A DNA stretch of 64,000 bases from JABHGY01 sp964525185 (GCA_964525185.1 CAZGFQ010000002.1:1-64000), one strand, 5' to 3'; positions 1-9,896 are shown, counted from the first letter of the stretch. Notes: generated by a model from the letters alone, not told the origin. Translations and numbers: made by a program.

Positions 1-53
1 TTTCTAAAATAATGAACGTGCGCGGGGTGACCGATATCAATAAATATTTTCAT
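1..53 (-). CDS. DUF354-family protein, N-terminal fragment (cut by window edge)
   Basis: An ATG on the minus strand at 53 opens a reading frame that leaves the window after 17 codons. The visible start, MKIFIDIGHPAHVHYF, matches the characteristic N-terminus of DUF354 proteins (glycosyltransferase-fold relatives of UDP-GlcNAc 2-epimerase found in polysaccharide loci). It begins one base after the TGA of the upstream glycosyltransferase gene, so it is very likely the next gene of the same polysaccharide operon. Only the first beta-strand/loop is visible, so the exact role cannot be stated. Confidence 0.6.
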   Translation of the reverse strand, partial: MKIFIDIGHPAHVHYFR

Positions 54-54
54 T

Positions 55-984
55 TCATTTGCCAATAGTTTCTATATTAAACCGTTTATAAACTGATTCT
101 ACTTTAACTGCAACTCTATTTAAATCATAATTATAGATGTAGTCTCGACCATTGGAGCGCTTTGGAAATTTTAATATATTGTTTATTTTGGCAGCTATTT
201 CAATCGGATCATGTGGTAAAACAAAACATAATGTAGCTTTATCTATAACGACAGATACATCTCCAACATCTGTTGATATTATAGGACAATTACAAGCCAT
301 GGCTTCCTTGACAACAATTGGACCTGTCTCAGAATGAGAAGTTACTAATAATAAGTCAGCGCCGTTCATTAGGGTGCAAACTTGTTCTTTAGAGTATCCT
401 TTTAATTCGATGAATTCTATATCTTGATCACTATGCTTGATGGCTTGATGGGCAAGGTCTACATTTTTTACAGGATTATGAAAATGAGATGAAAATAGGA
501 TATATTTTTTTGACAGATCCCAGCCTAATTTATTTCGAGCGGTAAATTTATCTATTGGGTAAAAAGTAGATAAATCAACTCCACATGGAATGATAAAATT
601 ATCTTTATGTTTTATTTTTAGCTTGCGAGGTTGGGCTGGGTGAACGAAAATATTTTCATCTGAAAGTCTGGATGCAATAAAAGACAGAGGAAAATTAGAT
701 GTTTTATTAATGTCACTCCCATGGAATGTAATTATAACAGGGACCATCCATTGAAAAGAAGCCAGTAGTCCAGATAGCCCATAATGGGCGTGAATTAGAT
801 TATAATTATCACTTTTTAATTTTGAGATTAAAGAAAAGAAGTTTTTTAAATAACCAAACACACCTTTTCCTTTTATTGTTAGTAAATCTATCTGATTGCC
901 TAATTTTTCTAAACTATTTATCTGTTCTTCAACAAATGGACTTGTGTATCCGGCATTACCACTTGCAACAATTAGAATTTTCAT
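55..984 (-). CDS. Glycosyltransferase family 4 (GT-B fold)
   Basis: A 309-residue cytoplasmic glycosyltransferase. The N-terminal Rossmann half starts KILIVASGNAGYTSPFVEEQ and contains the acceptor-side HAHYG and TFHGSD segments (about residues 66-90). The C-terminal half carries the sugar-nucleotide-binding EAMACNCPIISTDVGD motif (about 228-243), the E(x7)E-type region typical of GT4/GT1 enzymes. It would add one sugar to a lipid-linked repeat unit; donor and acceptor cannot be read from sequence. Its start overlaps the end of the Wzy-like gene by four bases (ATGA), so the genes are translationally coupled. It is one of six consecutive minus-strand polysaccharide genes. Confidence 0.87.
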   Translation of the reverse strand: MKILIVASGNAGYTSPFVEEQINSLEKLGNQIDLLTIKGKGVFGYLKNFFSLISKLKSDNYNLIHAHYGLSGLLASFQWMVPVIITFHGSDINKTSNFPLSFIASRLSDENIFVHPAQPRKLKIKHKDNFIIPCGVDLSTFYPIDKFTARNKLGWDLSKKYILFSSHFHNPVKNVDLAHQAIKHSDQDIEFIELKGYSKEQVCTLMNGADLLLVTSHSETGPIVVKEAMACNCPIISTDVGDVSVVIDKATLCFVLPHDPIEIAAKINNILKFPKRSNGRDYIYNYDLNRVAVKVESVYKRFNIETIGK

Positions 985-2210
985 GAAGAAATTTGTACTT
1001 TAGCTAAGTAATAATAAAAAAGTGTTCCAGACGTAACAGAATCAATGACATGTCCTCCGAAAAAACTGTACGCGAAAAATAAAAATAATACAATTTTATC
1101 TTTGGTTGAGAATTGAAAAAATTGAAATATAAAATTGTTTAATAGTATTAATAAAAATAGAATTGTTCCAATAAGTCCATATTTAAAGAAGAAATCAAAA
1201 AAGTCCATAGATGCATTTTTAAACCAAAATTCTCCACGTTTTTCCCAAAATATATTTTGGCCAGCAAGGCTTTCCCCTATTAAAAATGTTTTTATATCAC
1301 TAAATGATGTGCGCATTTGTTCATTAAGTGATGCATATCGTCTAAAATTTATTGATGCTATTTTATTCATAATATCAGACTGATAAAGGCCTCCAACTTT
1401 TTCTGCAGCATTGATGGATTTTTTTATATTAATACCGAATCTTGATTCATAAGACTCAACAGTTTTTTCTATAATGGTGGAAAAACTAATCATTAGAATA
1501 AATATAAATAATGTATAAAAAACCAGCTTATTAATGCTGAGAGCTTGTCGTTTTAAAGCAAAAAAAATAGGTATAATAAATCCAAAAATGCTTTTTGATG
1601 CGATGGCGAATCCATTAAATAAAGTAATAGAAATAGGAATAATTTGTTTTCGAAATTTATTGTCCAAAATAAAATATGTAAAAAAAACTAAATTAAGAAT
1701 TGAAACCGGGTTTCCCCCTTGAAACATTCCTTTGGTTGTACCGCTAAATCGATATGATTCTAAACCTAAACCAAATACATAACCAAAGAAAAGGTTTAAA
1801 GTAAAAACACTAAAATTTATATAAATTATTTTACGTGTTAAAGCTTGATTTATATCCATTCGATTTCGAATAAACACATATAAAAAGAGTAAAAATTGGA
1901 TTCGAAAAATATATAGTATATTTTCAGAAATCATTCGAGGTGATGGAAATCCAACATAATTCAAAAACATATTTAAAATAAAGTAAAGGAAAAGAATTAA
2001 GGTTAAAATTTCGTCTAAGAATAATTTTCGTTTTTTAATTTGAAAAATATAATAAAAAATAAAAAGTATAAGAATGGGTCCTCTTACCCAGTAGCCGATA
2101 TTGAAAATCGGATTTGAAATGCCTAAGTAAACTCTAACAAACCCACTAATTGAATCAATGAGTAGAAATAAAAATAGATAATATTTAATTACTATTTTCA
2201 GATTTAACAT
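981..2210 (-). CDS. Wzy-like O-antigen/exopolysaccharide polymerase or ligase
   Basis: A 409-residue integral membrane protein with roughly ten to twelve hydrophobic helices spread over the whole length and a larger soluble loop at about residues 250-325 (from ESYESRFGINIKKS to EKRGEFWFKNASMDFF). That is the usual layout of Wzy polymerases and WaaL/O-antigen-ligase proteins, where a large periplasmic loop late in the protein holds the catalytic residues. Sequence conservation in this family is low, so the call rests on topology, length and position between a flippase gene and a glycosyltransferase gene. Inferred role: polymerisation of undecaprenyl-linked repeat units at the periplasmic face of the inner membrane. 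Confidence 0.7.
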   Translation of the reverse strand: MLNLKIVIKYYLFLFLLIDSISGFVRVYLGISNPIFNIGYWVRGPILILFIFYYIFQIKKRKLFLDEILTLILFLYFILNMFLNYVGFPSPRMISENILYIFRIQFLLFLYVFIRNRMDINQALTRKIIYINFSVFTLNLFFGYVFGLGLESYRFSGTTKGMFQGGNPVSILNLVFFTYFILDNKFRKQIIPISITLFNGFAIASKSIFGFIIPIFFALKRQALSINKLVFYTLFIFILMISFSTIIEKTVESYESRFGINIKKSINAAEKVGGLYQSDIMNKIASINFRRYASLNEQMRTSFSDIKTFLIGESLAGQNIFWEKRGEFWFKNASMDFFDFFFKYGLIGTILFLLILLNNFIFQFFQFSTKDKIVLFLFFAYSFFGGHVIDSVTSGTLFYYYLAKVQISS

Positions 2211-2222
2211 ATGTTACACGAT

Positions 2223-3503
<1,281 letters not shown>

Positions 3504-3518
3504 TATATTAATTGCCTA

Positions 3519-4715
3519 TTATTGTTGATCTCTGAATAATGCGATTGGGATGGATAACATAAATCCACCAAATAAGGATAATAGTACAATTAAGGTGCGT
3601 TTTGGCTTTTCTTTTTTAATGGCAGGTTCTGCAATGTCTAGGATATTAATTAATAGTTTTTCTTTTGCTTCTTCAATTTTAGCAATTTCATATTGTTGTC
3701 GGATGGTTATATAAACAGCCCTGTTTTCTTCGACGCCACTTTTTAATCGATTTCTTTGCATTTGCAACTCAGGTGTATCACGAGGAGTGGGGTGTTTTTT
3801 CCTGAAAGATGTTAACCGCTCTTCTGACCGTTCAAGTTGAGTTTTTGCATCTGATTTTTGAATTTCTACAAATTCACGGTTTCTTTTAGCCTCTCTATGT
3901 TGTTCATAAGAAATGAAATCTTTTACATAATTTGCAATATAATTTGCAATATTTGAAGCCAAGACTGGATCTTGCATCAAGACCGACACTGTTATAAGAC
4001 CAGATATTTCTTCTCTTACAGAAATGAGATTGTCCAATTCTAAAATAGCTTCGTGGATTAATTTTGCATTTGAATCTGTGCTAAAATTCCCTTTAGGTAA
4101 AAAATTAGATATCCATTTCCTTGGATTAATCAATTTTGGCTTATCTAATTCCCAAAAAGTAGCTAAGTCAGATCCGTTTGGAAAATCTTGAGTTTTCCAC
4201 GTTCTTTGCACAATGTCCTTTTTAAGCCTTCTACTATTTATGATATCAGGTATATTATAAGTGGGTGCGGGGCCTAAACTCCCCATTCCAAACGTTTTGG
4301 CCAATCCTTGGAATTCGCCTAAAACGCCTCCTGATTGGCTAAGTTCACCAGCGGGATACATTGAAATAGTTGACCTAAAATACAATGTTGCAACAAGAGA
4401 ATAAATTAATCCAATTATTGTAAAAAATGATGTCAGTTTTAGGATGAATATTTTTTTGATTTTAATAATTTCCCAAATAGCACCGAGATTGATTTCATCA
4501 TTTTCAGTAATGAGTGGTTTCCGCTCACTTTTTATTTCATTAGAATCTGAAGATATAAACCCATATTTCTTTAATTCAGCAATCCTATTCCTGAGTGTTT
4601 TTTCAGATAAATCATATATTTTAGCAATTTTACGACGTTCATTGGGATCCGAAAGTATTTCTGGGTGTTTTTTTACAATATCAGCTATTTTTTGTTCGTG
4701 TGGTGTTAATTCCAT
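3519..4715 (-). CDS. Wzz-like chain-length determinant with N-terminal winged-HTH-like domain
   Basis: A 398-residue protein. The start at 4715 (MELTPHEQ) is chosen over an upstream codon at 4748 because AGGAAA lies seven bases before it and it then begins just after the TAA of the export gene. Residues 1-55 look like a helix-turn-helix: ERRKIAKIYDLSEKTLRNRI (26-45) has the 'IA..Y.LSEKTLRNRI..L' pattern of a recognition-helix unit, followed by a possible wing (KKYGFISS). Then come TM1 at about 90-112, a periplasmic domain, a charged coiled-coil stretch at about 265-355, and a proline/lysine segment plus TM2 (about 364-394). The second part is the standard polysaccharide co-polymerase (Wzz) layout. 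Family knowledge: Wzz sets polymer length. The DNA-binding domain on the cytoplasmic side is unusual; a regulatory role is inference only. Confidence 0.83.
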   Translation of the reverse strand: MELTPHEQKIADIVKKHPEILSDPNERRKIAKIYDLSEKTLRNRIAELKKYGFISSDSNEIKSERKPLITENDEINLGAIWEIIKIKKIFILKLTSFFTIIGLIYSLVATLYFRSTISMYPAGELSQSGGVLGEFQGLAKTFGMGSLGPAPTYNIPDIINSRRLKKDIVQRTWKTQDFPNGSDLATFWELDKPKLINPRKWISNFLPKGNFSTDSNAKLIHEAILELDNLISVREEISGLITVSVLMQDPVLASNIANYIANYVKDFISYEQHREAKRNREFVEIQKSDAKTQLERSEERLTSFRKKHPTPRDTPELQMQRNRLKSGVEENRAVYITIRQQYEIAKIEEAKEKLLINILDIAEPAIKKEKPKRTLIVLLSLFGGFMLSIPIALFRDQQ

Positions 4716-4716
4716 T

Positions 4717-6375
4717 TTAATTTCCTGTTGAACTTTGAATGACAACAATTAATGCAGCTACTTGGCCTAATGCTGATAATATATCTTTTAGTACAATCCA
4801 TTTATTAAATTCCAATTTTTCAGCAATAAAAATGGCATCTCCATTTTCAATTATACTATCTTTTTTGATAGGTAACCTTTGTCCAGTTCCAGCTTTTATA
4901 ATATATTTTTTAGATGTAGCTGTATGGGTTAAACCACCTGCTAATTCAAGGTAATCAGAAATAGAGGAACTGTTTTGATAAGGATATCGTCCGGGTTTCT
5001 CCACTGCACCAAGAATTTCAATATAGTTATAATTTTCAGGTATAATGATTTCATCATTTTTTGATAATTTAAATTTTAATATTGTATTTGTCTGTTCTTT
5101 GGAATTGGATTCTAATGTGCCTTTCTGGGTAACCATCCTGGCTTTAACATAAGCTTTTTCTTCTATAGATCTATTTTCTTCTGGAATGATAAAAATTCGT
5201 TCTTTTTCTTTATCTGGGATTGATCCTATATATGAATTATTAATCATCATTTTCGTCTGATCAGCTCTTGAAGTGAAACCGCCTGCTTTCAGCAAAACAT
5301 CATTCACTGTTGTAATACCAGGTTCCACTGAATAAACACCCGGGAATAAAACTTCGCCGAGGATATAGACTATATCTTGTTTTTTATAATTCTGATTATA
5401 TCGAATCATAATATGGTCTTCGGGTTGCATTTTAATATTTTGTGCTTCTTCTATTGATGTTTCGAAGGAATATTTTTTTGTAGAGCTAGTAAACCGTGTA
5501 ATATCGATTTTGTTTGGGTCTGCATCCGGACGAAGACCACCGGCCAAGTGAATTAATTCTTTTAAAGTCTCATCTGCGACAAATTCATATTGTCCGGGAA
5601 TATTTATGCCACCATAAATTCCTACTAAATGTTGTTTTAGCGGGAAGATAAGAATGTCTCCTTGATTTAAAAATGGGTTATAATGGTCTATTCCGGTTGC
5701 CCCAAATTTCGCAAGATCTATTTTTAATGAATCTTGATTTCGGATAATAATTGCATTTCGAGTAGATAATTCTGGATAAATGAGTTCAGAATCATTTTTT
5801 GATTTTGAATGGGCATCATTCTTATCATTATTATTCTCATTCAGCGATTTTTGATCTGAATTTATTTCAGTCAATAAATCTTTAAATAAATCTGAAACTC
5901 GAGTAACAGGAGTCACAGTGTAAAAACCAGGATTTTGAAGGTGCCCAATTACTTTGATTTTGAATTCGCGAATTTCAGATAAAATAATAAATACTTTTGT
6001 ACTTTGGTTCATAGACTTAATAGCAGACTTCATTATGTTTATACTTGATGTTAATGAGCTATTATTGAGCTGAACTACTCCAATAGTGGGAATTAAAATT
6101 TCTCCTGTAGGTGACACTGTTAATGTATAATTACTTACATTATTACTAGAAATTATATTGACAAGAAATTGATCGCCCGGGCCGACAAGATAAATATCTG
6201 GGTCAATGGGTTTGTCAATTTTAATTTTTGTTTGAAGTTGACGCTCACTAATCATTGCTCCGTTATCCAATGGTGATGATCCGATATTTGATTGCGCCAT
6301 TCGCAAGGCATTTATATCTAATGTTTGCCCAACTAATATGGAGACAGTCCATAAACTATAGAATAAGTTTTTCAT
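4717..6375 (-). CDS. Wza-like polysaccharide export protein with PES and several SLBB domains
   Basis: A 552-residue exported protein. A short hydrophobic N-terminus (about 1-20) acts as signal peptide; no lipobox cysteine is visible. A polysaccharide-export (PES) domain starts at YLVGPGDQFLVNI (about 62-74). It is followed by four SLBB-like units, each recognisable by a 'G.V..PG.Y....T...L...AGG' pattern: GHLQNPGFY, GGINIPGQY, GEVLFPGVY and GAVEKPGRY. The C-terminus ends in a hydrophobic helix (about 530-548), a possible outer-membrane segment. Family role: outer-membrane/periplasmic channel for capsule or exopolysaccharide. It is the first gene of the minus-strand operon and is followed within two bases by the Wzz-like gene. 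Four SLBB units is more than the usual two to three in E. coli Wza. Confidence 0.87.
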   Translation of the reverse strand: MKNLFYSLWTVSILVGQTLDINALRMAQSNIGSSPLDNGAMISERQLQTKIKIDKPIDPDIYLVGPGDQFLVNIISSNNVSNYTLTVSPTGEILIPTIGVVQLNNSSLTSSINIMKSAIKSMNQSTKVFIILSEIREFKIKVIGHLQNPGFYTVTPVTRVSDLFKDLLTEINSDQKSLNENNNDKNDAHSKSKNDSELIYPELSTRNAIIIRNQDSLKIDLAKFGATGIDHYNPFLNQGDILIFPLKQHLVGIYGGINIPGQYEFVADETLKELIHLAGGLRPDADPNKIDITRFTSSTKKYSFETSIEEAQNIKMQPEDHIMIRYNQNYKKQDIVYILGEVLFPGVYSVEPGITTVNDVLLKAGGFTSRADQTKMMINNSYIGSIPDKEKERIFIIPEENRSIEEKAYVKARMVTQKGTLESNSKEQTNTILKFKLSKNDEIIIPENYNYIEILGAVEKPGRYPYQNSSSISDYLELAGGLTHTATSKKYIIKAGTGQRLPIKKDSIIENGDAIFIAEKLEFNKWIVLKDILSALGQVAALIVVIQSSTGN

Positions 6376-6399
6376 ATTGTATTTTATTTAAGCACTTGG

Positions 6400-6446
6400 A
6401 ATAGAAGTTTACCATATCTGATCCGACGGTAAACCGAAATTCTATT
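6400..6446. repeat. Extended inverted repeat upstream of the export operon
   Basis: AATAGAA-GTTTACC (6400-6413) is complementary to GGTAAAC (6428-6434) and then, after a five-base bulge, TTCTATT (6440-6446), giving 14 potential base pairs around a 14-base spacer. It lies 25 bases before the start codon of the Wza-like gene, so it would either form a hairpin in that mRNA's 5' leader or be a dyad operator. No T-run follows on either strand, so a simple terminator is unlikely. Confidence 0.6.
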
Positions 6447-6620
6447 CATATAAGTCGCAACTTTCCTTATTTTTATTTAAAAACAGACTTGTTAGCGATT
6501 ATTTTCGATAGAATTCCTTTGTAGTTATGATAAATATTACATGGAAAAGAGTAACTTGTCAAAGGTTATAATTTTACATTAATTGTTGGATTTACATTTA
6601 CAAATAGATAATTAACTTTA

Positions 6621-6630
6621 TGCCCGGGCA
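6621..6630. promoter_or_regulatory. GC-rich perfect palindrome TGCCCGGGCA, possible operator
   Basis: A perfect 10-base palindrome with eight G/C bases stands out in a region that is otherwise mostly A/T. It is followed directly by a second small palindrome ACAATTGT (6630-6637). The position, about 160 bases before serS and 245 bases before the export operon, suits a protein-binding site, but no regulator is identified and chance cannot be excluded. Confidence 0.25.
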
Positions 6631-6675
6631 CAATTGTAACTATATTTCAGTTAACATTGGAGATCAATAAATATA

Positions 6676-6789
6676 TTGAGTAGAACGATTTTAAGCTTTA
6701 TTAATCATTCGCAAAATAAAATTATGACTGATTCTTGGATTGCCTTTTTGAGCCCCGTAGCTTCTGCCGTTATTTTTTGGACTAATTAA
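6676..6789 (+). CDS. Candidate small ORF / leader peptide abutting serS
   Basis: An open frame starting with TTG at 6676 (or ATG at 6724) ends with TAA at 6787-6789, immediately before the serS ATG at 6790. The 21 codons from the ATG encode MTDSWIAFLSPVASAVIFW and two more residues: a short hydrophobic peptide with three serine codons. GGAG at 6659-6662 is 13 bases before the TTG. The exact abutment would allow translational coupling to serS. It could equally be a small membrane protein or a chance open frame; conservation has not been tested. Confidence 0.25.
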   Translation: MSRTILSFINHSQNKIMTDSWIAFLSPVASAVIFWTN

Positions 6790-8058
6790 ATGATATCAAT
6801 TAATGAAATAAGGCAGAATCCGGATAGGATAAAACAATTACTCTCTAAAAAGGGGGAGAAGGTTGATATGGATTATATTCTATCTTTGGATGCTTCACAT
6901 AGAAAAATCCAATTTTCGTTAGATGAAAAACGGGCAGAACGAAACCGAGTTTCTGACGAAATTGGGCAAATAAAGAAATCTGGCGGGCAAGCTGATGATG
7001 CTATTGCCGCAATGCGTAAAGTTGGCGATGATATCAAATCATTAGAAGATGAAGAAAGTGCTGTAAAGAAATCGCTTTCTCACATATTACTACGATTACC
7101 AAATATGCCGCATGAATCTGTACCTGAAGGAGTAGATGAAACAGCAAATATTGAAATTAGAAAATGGGGAAAAAAACTTGATTATTCTTTTAATCCAAAG
7201 ACACATACAGATTTAGGAGAATCATTAAATTTATTTGATTTTAAACGATCATCTAAATTATCTGGTTCAGGGTTCCCTCTTTATATCGGAAATGGGGCAA
7301 AACTAGAAAGGGCATTGCTTTCCTTTATGTTAGATCACCATGTTGAAGAATATGGATATACTGAAATATTCCCTCCAGTTCTACTTAGGCGATCATCCAT
7401 GACCACCACGGGTCAATTACCGAAATTTGAAGAAGATATGTATCATACAAAAGTGGACGATTTATATCTTGCACCAACAGCGGAAGTCCCAGTAACGAAT
7501 ATTTATCAAGGTGAAATAATTGATGAAAAAGAATTGCCCATTAATTTGGTTGCATATTCTCCTTGTTTTCGACGTGAAGCAGGATCTTACGGGAAAGATA
7601 CTCGTGGGCTATTAAGGGTACATCAATTTAATAAAGTCGAACTCGTGAAATTTGTTACGCCTGAATCTTCCTATAATGAATTGGAACGTTTAACTCATCA
7701 AGCTGAATCAGTGTTGCAAGCTTTAGGTTTACACTATAGAGTTTTATCTTTATCAACTGGCGATTTAAGTTTTTCGGCTGCAAAGTGTTATGATATTGAA
7801 GTATGGGCTCCAGGGGAAAGGAAATGGCTAGAAGTTAGTTCTTGTAGTAACTTTGAGTCTTTTCAAGCGCGTCGTGGTGACATACGCTATCGAAGCGAGG
7901 AAACGAGAAAAGTTGATTATTTACATACGTTAAACGGGTCTGGGGTTGCTACTCCCCGACTATTCGTTGCTTTGATAGAAACATATCAACAGGAAGATGG
8001 GTCTATTAAATTTCCAGAAGATGTGGCTCATTATTTGGGTATAAAGGAGATTCGCTGA
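6790..8058 (+). CDS. serS: Serine--tRNA ligase
   Basis: A class II aminoacyl-tRNA synthetase of 422 residues that charges tRNA-Ser (and tRNA-Sec if present). The N-terminal long coiled-coil arm that clamps the tRNA is visible at about 30-100 (helical, rich in K/E/D). The catalytic core shows the TAEVP serine-binding segment (230-234), motif 2 around PCFRREAGSYGKDTRG (258-273) and motif 3 around NGSGVATPRLFVALIE (about 385-400). Length is normal for the family (420-430). The start ATG directly follows the TAA of a possible leader ORF. The next gene, plsC, begins at the base after its stop. Confidence 0.97.
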   Translation: MISINEIRQNPDRIKQLLSKKGEKVDMDYILSLDASHRKIQFSLDEKRAERNRVSDEIGQIKKSGGQADDAIAAMRKVGDDIKSLEDEESAVKKSLSHILLRLPNMPHESVPEGVDETANIEIRKWGKKLDYSFNPKTHTDLGESLNLFDFKRSSKLSGSGFPLYIGNGAKLERALLSFMLDHHVEEYGYTEIFPPVLLRRSSMTTTGQLPKFEEDMYHTKVDDLYLAPTAEVPVTNIYQGEIIDEKELPINLVAYSPCFRREAGSYGKDTRGLLRVHQFNKVELVKFVTPESSYNELERLTHQAESVLQALGLHYRVLSLSTGDLSFSAAKCYDIEVWAPGERKWLEVSSCSNFESFQARRGDIRYRSEETRKVDYLHTLNGSGVATPRLFVALIETYQQEDGSIKFPEDVAHYLGIKEIR

Positions 8059-8781
8059 TTGCGGACCATTTGGATTATTTTTAATCTAATCGTTTGGACG
8101 ATTATATTGGGAGGCGGGGGAGCTATTCTTTCTATATTTAGTCGACATAGTTCACGCCTCATGCATTGGGTAGCTGTAACATGGTCTAGACTTATTTTAT
8201 GGGCAGGCAATATTCGTTATTCTATTTCTGGTTTAGAACTTATATCCCCCAACCAATCATACTTTTTTTCGGGTAACCATTCATCAGGATTTGATATTCC
8301 TTTAGCATATGCGACTATTCCTAATAAAATGGTTTCCATTGCCAAAATTGAGTTAAAAAAAATCCCAATATTTTCTCAAGCACTTTCAGCTGGTGGACAT
8401 ATATTTGTTGATCGCAGTCGTCATGATAAAGCGATTGAATCATTAGAGAAAGCTAAACTTTCCCTTCAGGAAGATCCAAGATCTATTCTATTGTTCCCTG
8501 AAGGAACAAGATCCCTTGACGGCAACATTAAACCATTTAAAAGAGGTGGTATCGTTATGGCCATTCAAATGGGAATACCTATTGTGCCTGTAGCTTTTTG
8601 CGGAACATATCAATTACTTACAAAAGGGAACTGGTCCCTAAAAAACACCCCAATTGAAACAGTTTTGGGTACGCCAATACCTACAAAAAACCTTGATTTA
8701 AAAGATAGACGGAAAATTGCTGAGCGGATTCGTATAGAAGTGATTCAACTAAAACAAAATTGGGATCAAAAACACCTTTGA
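8059..8781 (+). CDS. plsC: 1-acyl-sn-glycerol-3-phosphate acyltransferase
   Basis: A 240-residue membrane-associated acyltransferase that acylates lysophosphatidic acid to phosphatidic acid. Two N-terminal hydrophobic stretches (about 4-27 and 37-50) anchor it. The HX4D catalytic motif is NHSSGFD (73-79), and the FPEGTR glycerophosphate-binding motif is at 146-151, followed by a block IV-type GIPIVPVAF segment. The TTG start lies next to the serS stop and has AAGGAGA (8044-8050) eight bases upstream, so translation is tightly coupled. The gene overlaps the following DUF2851 gene. Confidence 0.93.
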   Translation: MRTIWIIFNLIVWTIILGGGGAILSIFSRHSSRLMHWVAVTWSRLILWAGNIRYSISGLELISPNQSYFFSGNHSSGFDIPLAYATIPNKMVSIAKIELKKIPIFSQALSAGGHIFVDRSRHDKAIESLEKAKLSLQEDPRSILLFPEGTRSLDGNIKPFKRGGIVMAIQMGIPIVPVAFCGTYQLLTKGNWSLKNTPIETVLGTPIPTKNLDLKDRRKIAERIRIEVIQLKQNWDQKHL

Positions 8782-9896
8782 TTTATTCATACCCAAAACC
8801 CGAATTAAGGTATCGCATTTTTGACCGTCCTTACATTAAGGAAAAATTCTTAATTCAAAAATGGGGATCATTAAAAAAAGGATACATTATTTATAATCGT
8901 CATTCTGAACCCATAATGGTATTGGATCCGGGGAAAGAGAATCATCATAATGGCCCTGATTTTTTGAATGCTCAATTATTTATGGATGGTAAGAGAATTC
9001 AGGGCGATGTCGAAATTCATGTGAATGAAGCAAGTTGGATCTATCATGGGCATCATCACAATAATCGATACAATTCTGTGGTTCTTCATGTTGTGAATCA
9101 GTATTCTCATCATCCAATTACTCCTATCCCTACTGCTAAATTGGTTGCAAATATGCAATATAAAACAAAGCCTGAATGTTTGTTAGATGATTGCAATATT
9201 TCTCGAAATGTATTTTCTTCTCTCCAAATGTTGGGTAATAAAAGATGGATAAAACATGTCGATTTATTCAAAAAAACACAAAACCATACAAAGGAATATT
9301 TTCTAGAAAAAACATTAACTATTCTCGGTTCAAAAGGAAATGAATATGCATTTCAATCTTTAAGTAAAAAAGTATTACAAGAAATAAAAGGAACTGCCAC
9401 TCAAGATGAATCCATAAAAATATTTAATAAATTAAGCCAATCTTTAGAATGGAATACATGTGGAATTCGACCAGCGAAGCATCCTACTGCTTTGATTCCG
9501 AAAGTTGCCAAATTATTTCATTTTATAATCACCGAGTTTAACTTCCTAATTCGCGATCCATTAAATTATGATCGATTGGACAATAAAATAAAGTCTTTTG
9601 GGTTTGGAAGAGGACTTCTAACAGAATGGAAGGGAAATGTGCTTTTGCCATTTTTAGGGGCGCAGGCTATTTTGAACAATACATTAAATGAATACATCCA
9701 ATTGAAGCAGGAATGGATGGAATTGTCTCTCCCGTATACGTATGGAAAAGTTCGGCGTCAATTCGGTCATCTTTTTCCTATGAAAGCATTGATGAATTTT
9801 TCTGTTTTACAAGGGTTTTTGGAACTTGAATCTAAATATTGTAGTAAGATGTATTGTCTCGTTTGTCCATGTAAAAAAGGTGGAAGCCAAAATTAA
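8760..9896 (+). CDS. DUF2851 family protein
   Basis: A 378-residue soluble protein of unknown function matching DUF2851, a family typical of Bacteroidetes and relatives. The hallmark is an N-terminal region with HNGPDFLNAQLFMDGKRIQG then DVEIHV (about 62-87), followed by a histidine-rich stretch with several HH pairs. The C-terminus has a cysteine pair pattern, CSKMYCLVCPC (about 361-371), that could bind metal. The DVEIH and histidine motifs resemble a nuclease- or metal-enzyme-like fold, but no catalytic role is established. Start is TTG at 8760, overlapping plsC by 22 bases; TTG at 8778 is an in-frame alternative. Neither has a clear ribosome binding site. Confidence 0.85.
   Translation: MGSKTPLIYSYPKPELRYRIFDRPYIKEKFLIQKWGSLKKGYIIYNRHSEPIMVLDPGKENHHNGPDFLNAQLFMDGKRIQGDVEIHVNEASWIYHGHHHNNRYNSVVLHVVNQYSHHPITPIPTAKLVANMQYKTKPECLLDDCNISRNVFSSLQMLGNKRWIKHVDLFKKTQNHTKEYFLEKTLTILGSKGNEYAFQSLSKKVLQEIKGTATQDESIKIFNKLSQSLEWNTCGIRPAKHPTALIPKVAKLFHFIITEFNFLIRDPLNYDRLDNKIKSFGFGRGLLTEWKGNVLLPFLGAQAILNNTLNEYIQLKQEWMELSLPYTYGKVRRQFGHLFPMKALMNFSVLQGFLELESKYCSKMYCLVCPCKKGGSQN

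Larger units (their letters stand above)
6376..6789. other. Divergent intergenic region between the polysaccharide operon and serS
   Basis: This 414-base AT-rich gap must hold the promoter for the minus-strand export operon and the one for serS. It contains an extended inverted repeat (6400-6446), a 10-base GC palindrome (6621-6630) and a short open frame running into serS. A weak sigma-70-like pair TTGTTG-16-TAGATA is visible on the plus strand in the 6580-6605 area, but I do not consider it strong enough to call separately. No tRNA or known riboswitch was recognised. Confidence 0.6.

Noticed and set aside
6376..6480. RfaH ops (JUMPstart) element for the polysaccharide operon
   Set aside because: No GGCGGTAG-like sequence on the minus strand upstream of the export gene.
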